A DNA stretch of 32,736 bases from a virus: positions 1 through 32,736 of the IMG/VR virus record IMGVR_UViG_3300025395_000020; one strand, given 5' to 3'. The position numbers and the translations under genes are program-made. Positions 28,867 to 32,736 of the stretch are shown in pieces. Below the pieces are notes generated by a model that did no database searches, was not told the origin of the DNA, and worked only from the letters and a program-made list of their open reading frames with translations. The stretch's first letter is position 1. Each line of letters begins with the position of its first letter.

Positions 28867-29451
28867 ATGCGCGAAAGAATTATTGAGGGGCAGCCCCTTG
28901 ACGGGGGTACTCCGAATCGTCGTACCCGGACCCTTCCCGGCCAGGCTGCGCCGCCGCTGCAGTTCGGTAAGCATGGGGAATTGACGTACGAGACGATTAA
29001 ACAGGCCAATCTGACCCCTGAGGAGGAGCGTCGCGCACTCGAGATGATGGATGTTCAGGCGGCTTACGTGGAGATTTTGGAGTGTTTGTCGTATCCCGTT
29101 GACCCTGAGGGCCATGTTCATGATTTGTCGGTGTTGGGAGCGACGAAGGTGGCGATTGCGTGGACGTTGGCTTTGAATGGGTTCCGCAATAGCGGGAAGC
29201 AGTACATTAAGAAGCGGTCGTTGAGTGTTCCGGGGGTGTATTCGGATGCGCATACGTGGGTCGATGTGCGGTCTCCTGATGACGCGGCCGAGGAGCTTAA
29301 GCCCGAAGACACTGCTAGTGACCATAGACTTCCTCCTGACACGCGTCGTCTGGCGGCTATTCGGGACGGTGCGCCGCCGATGCAGTTGCCGGACATGTGG
29401 AAGGTTAAGCCTGAAGTGGTGTACGTTGATGAGCCGCGTGGGGGTTCGTGA
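28867..29451 (+). CDS. Minor tail-region protein, 194 residues
   Basis: ATG 28867 follows GAGTGAGGG by a few bases; a TTG just before it is less likely. The N-terminus is Arg/Pro-rich and flexible. Residues 45-115 are helical, with LTPEEERRALEMMDVQAAYV and VLGATKVAIAWTLALNGF, and a KQYIKKR patch follows. The C-terminus is acidic and Pro-rich with a final VYVDEP segment. Proteins of this type sit between hub and fibre genes in many actinobacteriophages, but their role is unknown. The stop overlaps the next start (TGATG). Confidence 0.7.
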   Translation: MRERIIEGQPLDGGTPNRRTRTLPGQAAPPLQFGKHGELTYETIKQANLTPEEERRALEMMDVQAAYVEILECLSYPVDPEGHVHDLSVLGATKVAIAWTLALNGFRNSGKQYIKKRSLSVPGVYSDAHTWVDVRSPDDAAEELKPEDTASDHRLPPDTRRLAAIRDGAPPMQLPDMWKVKPEVVYVDEPRGGS

Positions 29452-31427
29452 TGACGATGCCGACGACCACGCCCAGCCTCGGTGAGATTGTTTATTTGGC
29501 GTCTTGCGCTGTGCAGATGAAGGTTGCTGCGTTGACGACGCCGTCTGATACGCCGAATCAGTACAGCGCATCGTTCAAGGTGATGGGCGATTCGGGGATT
29601 AATCTAGATGCGGTGATGGGTCCTGCCGGTCCCGACGGGAAGATCAGTTTCGCGCTCCGCGAGCAGGACAATTTGAGTGTTAATAGTGTGAATGATTTGC
29701 CGACGCTCTCGAATACTGCGGAGGATATCGGTAAGTATTGGCTGTTAGATGAGCTGGACGATCACGGTCATGTGTTGACGACGTGGTGTTACATATGGTG
29801 GGGGACGTATTACCGGCAGATCATGATGGGTTTGGTGGGTCATCCTGGCCCCGTGCCCGAGATTCATACGTTGTTGAATGATGTCGCGCCTGGTAGTCCG
29901 GCTAAGGTTGTGACTTCGGGTGGCGTTTTGAGGCCGACGTGGGAGTTTTTGTGTCCCTCGCCTGCCGGTCCGCCTGGCCCGAATGGTCTTCTTGTTGGTT
30001 TTCCGGATGTTGATGAGATATCTTCTGCGCCGCAGAGTGGATACGTTTTAGCGTCCACGGCAAATACGAACTCCAGCGGATTTCCGGTGTGGTCGCCGTT
30101 CAATTTTGAGCAGTATCTGCCGCAGCCTTTTTCTGTTCCGCAGTCGGCTTTCAATTCTTTCATTGGGGTGGGGGATCCGGGTCATGGGACGCAGGCCGCG
30201 ATTTTAAAGGGATTTACGCTTCCCGCGCAGAACTATCCGTGGACTCCTGTGGTGTGGGGGCATTTGTCGGCCGGCGGTTTAGCGTTGGGTGGCGATCCGA
30301 TGAAGATCGGCGCGGAAGTTCTTTTAAACGATCAATACAACGGCAAGTTGATTGGCCGCGGTTTCGGGAGAACTAACGGTGAAGTGAACATTATGCCGCA
30401 CTATTCGACCCCGACTGCGCGGAGCGCGAATTTGACTCCCACTAATCGGCAGGCTGTCATTCCCGCCAATCAATCGGCAACAATTTACGTCAACCTGTAC
30501 AACGACGGAAAGTACGGGGTATACAGTTTCCGGCCGACTATGAATATCAGCGCGCTGCAATCATTACTGAATAATCTTGGAAATGAGATTGGCGGGACTG
30601 TAGCGACCGTTCAGGGCGTTGTTGCGTCGCTGCAGAATTGGGTCGGCACCATTCCGACGCAGATACAAACCCAACTCGATGCGATCGCCAACCAGCTTCG
30701 CGCGAATCCCATTGTCAACGCATCCATTGACATCGTCACCCAATCGCTCACAAACTTTAACAACTATGTATCTACACTGGCCGATAAACTCGGCGTGACC
30801 AATATTTTATCTGAGGTGTCGACGGCGCTTGCTTCGTGGCAAACTTCTATCAGCAACGATCTTCAAAAAGCCCTAGACAATGTTGCGAATCAGTTCGGCT
30901 TCTCGGGTGTCGGTCACACAACGACGACGATTTCCGCCGCTATCAACACGTTGCAGCCGTCCCTTCAGCAGCTTTCGGACATGCTGAAAGGAAACTGGAT
31001 TCCTGACGTGGTTCAGCAGCTCGAATCATTCACCGGTTCGGTGACTACGCCGGTCCAATCGGCGTTGGATGCGGTGACGAACGCTATAAATCAGGGGGTC
31101 GGGCATTCCATTAGTGATGCTAAAAATTACTTGAATAGCTTCCAGTCGTCCCTGGATAGTGTTGCAAGTCAACTTGGCTTATCTGGAACTGGTAATGATA
31201 TTAGCCAGGTTGTTACCGGCCTCGTTGTCTGGGTGGAGGATAGCGCCCACCTTCCCGCGCCACTTCAAAACGCTATTAATGGTTTGCAGAGTTTTTTGGG
31301 CATTTCCGGTGGGTCGCTGTTAAGTATTCTTGATGGTTTGTTGGGTTTACTGGGTGGTTTATTTTCGCATTACAGTACGGATGCTCAGCTTTTCGTGATG
31401 GTTGTCCCTATGTTGCAGGAGGGCTGA
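29451..31427 (+). CDS. Minor tail / fibre protein with collagen-like motifs and helical repeats
   Basis: This 658-residue protein starts at an ATG overlapping the preceding stop. Its N-terminal 180 residues (GDSGINLDAVMGPAGPDG, TAEDIGKYWLLDEL, then PSPAGPPGPNG) are paralogous to the start of the next gene and probably attach both to the tail. Residues about 180-375 are a beta-rich middle. From about 375 to 600 come helical repeats of the form W/F-x-Q/T-S-x4-L-x4-D-x2-A-x2-L (for example SISNDLQKALDNVANQFGFS and SLDSVASQLGLSGTG), likely a trimeric coiled stalk. The C-terminus is hydrophobic and Gly/Leu-rich. Receptor contact is a reasonable inference. Confidence 0.8.
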   Translation: MTMPTTTPSLGEIVYLASCAVQMKVAALTTPSDTPNQYSASFKVMGDSGINLDAVMGPAGPDGKISFALREQDNLSVNSVNDLPTLSNTAEDIGKYWLLDELDDHGHVLTTWCYIWWGTYYRQIMMGLVGHPGPVPEIHTLLNDVAPGSPAKVVTSGGVLRPTWEFLCPSPAGPPGPNGLLVGFPDVDEISSAPQSGYVLASTANTNSSGFPVWSPFNFEQYLPQPFSVPQSAFNSFIGVGDPGHGTQAAILKGFTLPAQNYPWTPVVWGHLSAGGLALGGDPMKIGAEVLLNDQYNGKLIGRGFGRTNGEVNIMPHYSTPTARSANLTPTNRQAVIPANQSATIYVNLYNDGKYGVYSFRPTMNISALQSLLNNLGNEIGGTVATVQGVVASLQNWVGTIPTQIQTQLDAIANQLRANPIVNASIDIVTQSLTNFNNYVSTLADKLGVTNILSEVSTALASWQTSISNDLQKALDNVANQFGFSGVGHTTTTISAAINTLQPSLQQLSDMLKGNWIPDVVQQLESFTGSVTTPVQSALDAVTNAINQGVGHSISDAKNYLNSFQSSLDSVASQLGLSGTGNDISQVVTGLVVWVEDSAHLPAPLQNAINGLQSFLGISGGSLLSILDGLLGLLGGLFSHYSTDAQLFVMVVPMLQEG

Positions 31428-32736
31428 TGTCGGCACCTATCGGTGATGCTGTTTTTCTTGATAGCTATTTCATCAATACGCGCGTGTATGGTGTGGTTGT
31501 TCCTCCTGGTCAGCCGCCGGAGTTTTTGGCGACCTATGAGATTCAGGGCGATCAGGGCACGTTGTTGATTGCTGTCGCTATCGGCCCGGAGGGGCCTGCC
31601 GGGGCGGACATGTTCGCGTTGACGTTGATTAATGACACCACTGACGACCCGGCTAATCTTCCGCAAACACTGACGAACACTCCGGCGGATATCGGAAAAT
31701 ATTGGATCATCGACGATATCGATGCCAACAACGACATTATTGGTGCTTCGTTGTATGTGTGGTACGGGACGACGTTCAAAAGGTTGACGCTGGGAAGTCC
31801 CGGGCCGCAGGGTCCGGTTCCTATCATCACGCCAACTATTGAAGTTCTTGATCCGAAAGAAAACGCGAGTATCGCGACCGGGGGTACGCCGTGGGAGCCG
31901 ACGCTGCAGTTCAACCTTCCCCTTCCTGCTGGTCCGCAGGGGCCGGCGGCGGCGCTTGCATTATGTCCTGACGTGAACATGACCGGCATTCAGGCCGGGG
32001 ATGTGTTGGGTTACACCGGCAGCACCACGCCGGGGCTTCTGTCGCCGCCCAGCGGGATGACCATCACACCGTTTGGCACAGGCGGCACCCTGACCGCCTC
32101 AACCTACTACTACGTCGTCACCGCCAGCAACGCTAAAGGCGAGACAACGCCATCGAATGAAGTGTCGGCCACCGTCACCGGAACCACATCAAGAATCACA
32201 CTGACGTGGTCGCCAGCGGGGGAAAACAACTTCGCACCCACCAGCTACAACATTTACCGCGGCACCACCACAGGTGGAGAGCATAAATTGCTCACCCGGG
32301 TCTCGGGCAGCACACTAACCTACACCGATACCGGTGCCAACATTCAAACGGTGACGCTTGCCGGTAGCCCCACAAGCGGCACGTTCACGTTGTCGTTTGG
32401 TGGTCAGACCACGTCGGCGCTGGCCTACAACGCGGACGGGCCGACCGTTCAGGCGGCGCTACAAGCATTGTCCAGCATCGGGGCGGGGAACGCCACGGTA
32501 ACTACTGCCGTCACGGGATCGTACGCGGTGACGCTGACCGGAACACTCGCAAGCTCCACTCAACTTATTACGGCCACGTCGTCGCTGGTTCCCACTTCCA
32601 GTAGCACACTGACCTACACCGGCACCGCCGACGTTCAGGTCGTGACACTGGGCAGCCCTACTGGCGGCACTTTCACGCTCACGTTTGGTGGTCAGACCAC
32701 GTCGGCGCTGGCCTACAACGCGGACGGGCCGACCGT
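31427..32736 (+). CDS. Minor tail / fibre protein with FN3 and tandem repeat domains (3' end outside window)
   Basis: ATG 31427 follows AGGAGG by four bases and overlaps the previous TGA; the frame stays open to the window edge (436 codons seen). Residues 1-165 are the paralogue of the preceding protein's N-terminus, with EGPAGAD, TPADIGKYWIIDDID and PGPQGP collagen-like turns. Residues about 205-305 form a fibronectin type III domain (STYYYVVTASNAKGETTPSN and SYNIYRGTTTGGE). From about 306 come repeats of about 96 residues, with TFTLSFGGQTTSALAYNADG and LQALSSIGAGNATVTT. Such domains occur in adhesive phage fibres. Codons turn C-ending where the FN3 part begins, unlike the N-terminus, which suggests acquisition of the distal module. 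Confidence 0.85.
   Translation, partial: MSAPIGDAVFLDSYFINTRVYGVVVPPGQPPEFLATYEIQGDQGTLLIAVAIGPEGPAGADMFALTLINDTTDDPANLPQTLTNTPADIGKYWIIDDIDANNDIIGASLYVWYGTTFKRLTLGSPGPQGPVPIITPTIEVLDPKENASIATGGTPWEPTLQFNLPLPAGPQGPAAALALCPDVNMTGIQAGDVLGYTGSTTPGLLSPPSGMTITPFGTGGTLTASTYYYVVTASNAKGETTPSNEVSATVTGTTSRITLTWSPAGENNFAPTSYNIYRGTTTGGEHKLLTRVSGSTLTYTDTGANIQTVTLAGSPTSGTFTLSFGGQTTSALAYNADGPTVQAALQALSSIGAGNATVTTAVTGSYAVTLTGTLASSTQLITATSSLVPTSSSTLTYTGTADVQVVTLGSPTGGTFTLTFGGQTTSALAYNADGPT
32396..32736 (+). repeat. Long direct repeat in the fibre gene (288-base period)
   Basis: A 53-base block at 32396-32448 recurs without a mismatch at 32684-32736, where the window ends. It encodes FGGQTTSALAYNADGPT in both copies. 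The period is 96 codons, one protein repeat unit. Flanking parts of the unit are diverged, so the core is either conserved strictly or homogenised by recombination. Confidence 0.9.

Overview
The window is a late, structural block of a long-tailed siphophage (or prophage) that most likely infects an actinobacterium. Four things point there: a WhiB-family regulator, a cluster of apparently leaderless promoters (a -10 box six or seven bases before the start codon), moderate-to-high GC, and a capsid-glycosyltransferase-connector-tail layout like that of actinobacteriophages. No terminase, portal, protease, lysis, integration or replication gene lies in the window, and no tRNA, IS element or CRISPR array was seen.

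Layout. (1) 1-571, minus strand: three small genes, the first a short Ig-like virion-decoration-type protein, the last cut by the window edge. (2) 829-2277: HK97-fold major capsid protein, closed by a textbook intrinsic terminator. (3) 2342-5102: an accessory island with a glycosyltransferase, a CxxC/CPxH mini-protein, two unknown proteins, a WhiB regulator behind a leader with a tiny uORF and an intrinsic terminator, and an acidic/Lys-tailed protein. Most units here have their own leaderless-type promoter. (4) 5182-7283: tightly coupled connector genes (head-tail adaptor, head closure, neck protein, tail terminator). (5) 7255-7764, minus strand: an HNH endonuclease inserted between tail terminator and tail tube. 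(6) 7810-9337: major tail protein and the G/GT tail-assembly chaperones, with a -1 slippery site. (7) 9337-25317: one uninterrupted ORF for a 5,326-residue tape measure protein, about half of the window. (8) 25353-32736: distal tail and minor tail/fibre genes, ending in a repeat-containing fibre gene that runs off the right edge.

The tape measure is the standout. At roughly 0.15 nm per residue it would rank with the longest tails known. Its N-terminal ~2,850 residues are coiled-coil-rich with repeated modules. The conserved tape-measure core starts only near residue 2,990. The C-terminal third carries an M15-type zinc peptidase signature (HxxGxAxD ... HxH) and two paralogous lysozyme-like domains, separated by low-complexity Pro/Gly and Thr/Pro linkers. 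Abrupt codon-usage changes suggest that the gene is a mosaic grown by insertion.

The genes cooperate as a virion assembly line: capsid and decoration, possible virion glycosylation, connector stack, tail tube polymerised around the chaperone-bound tape measure, then the baseplate and fibres that contact the host.
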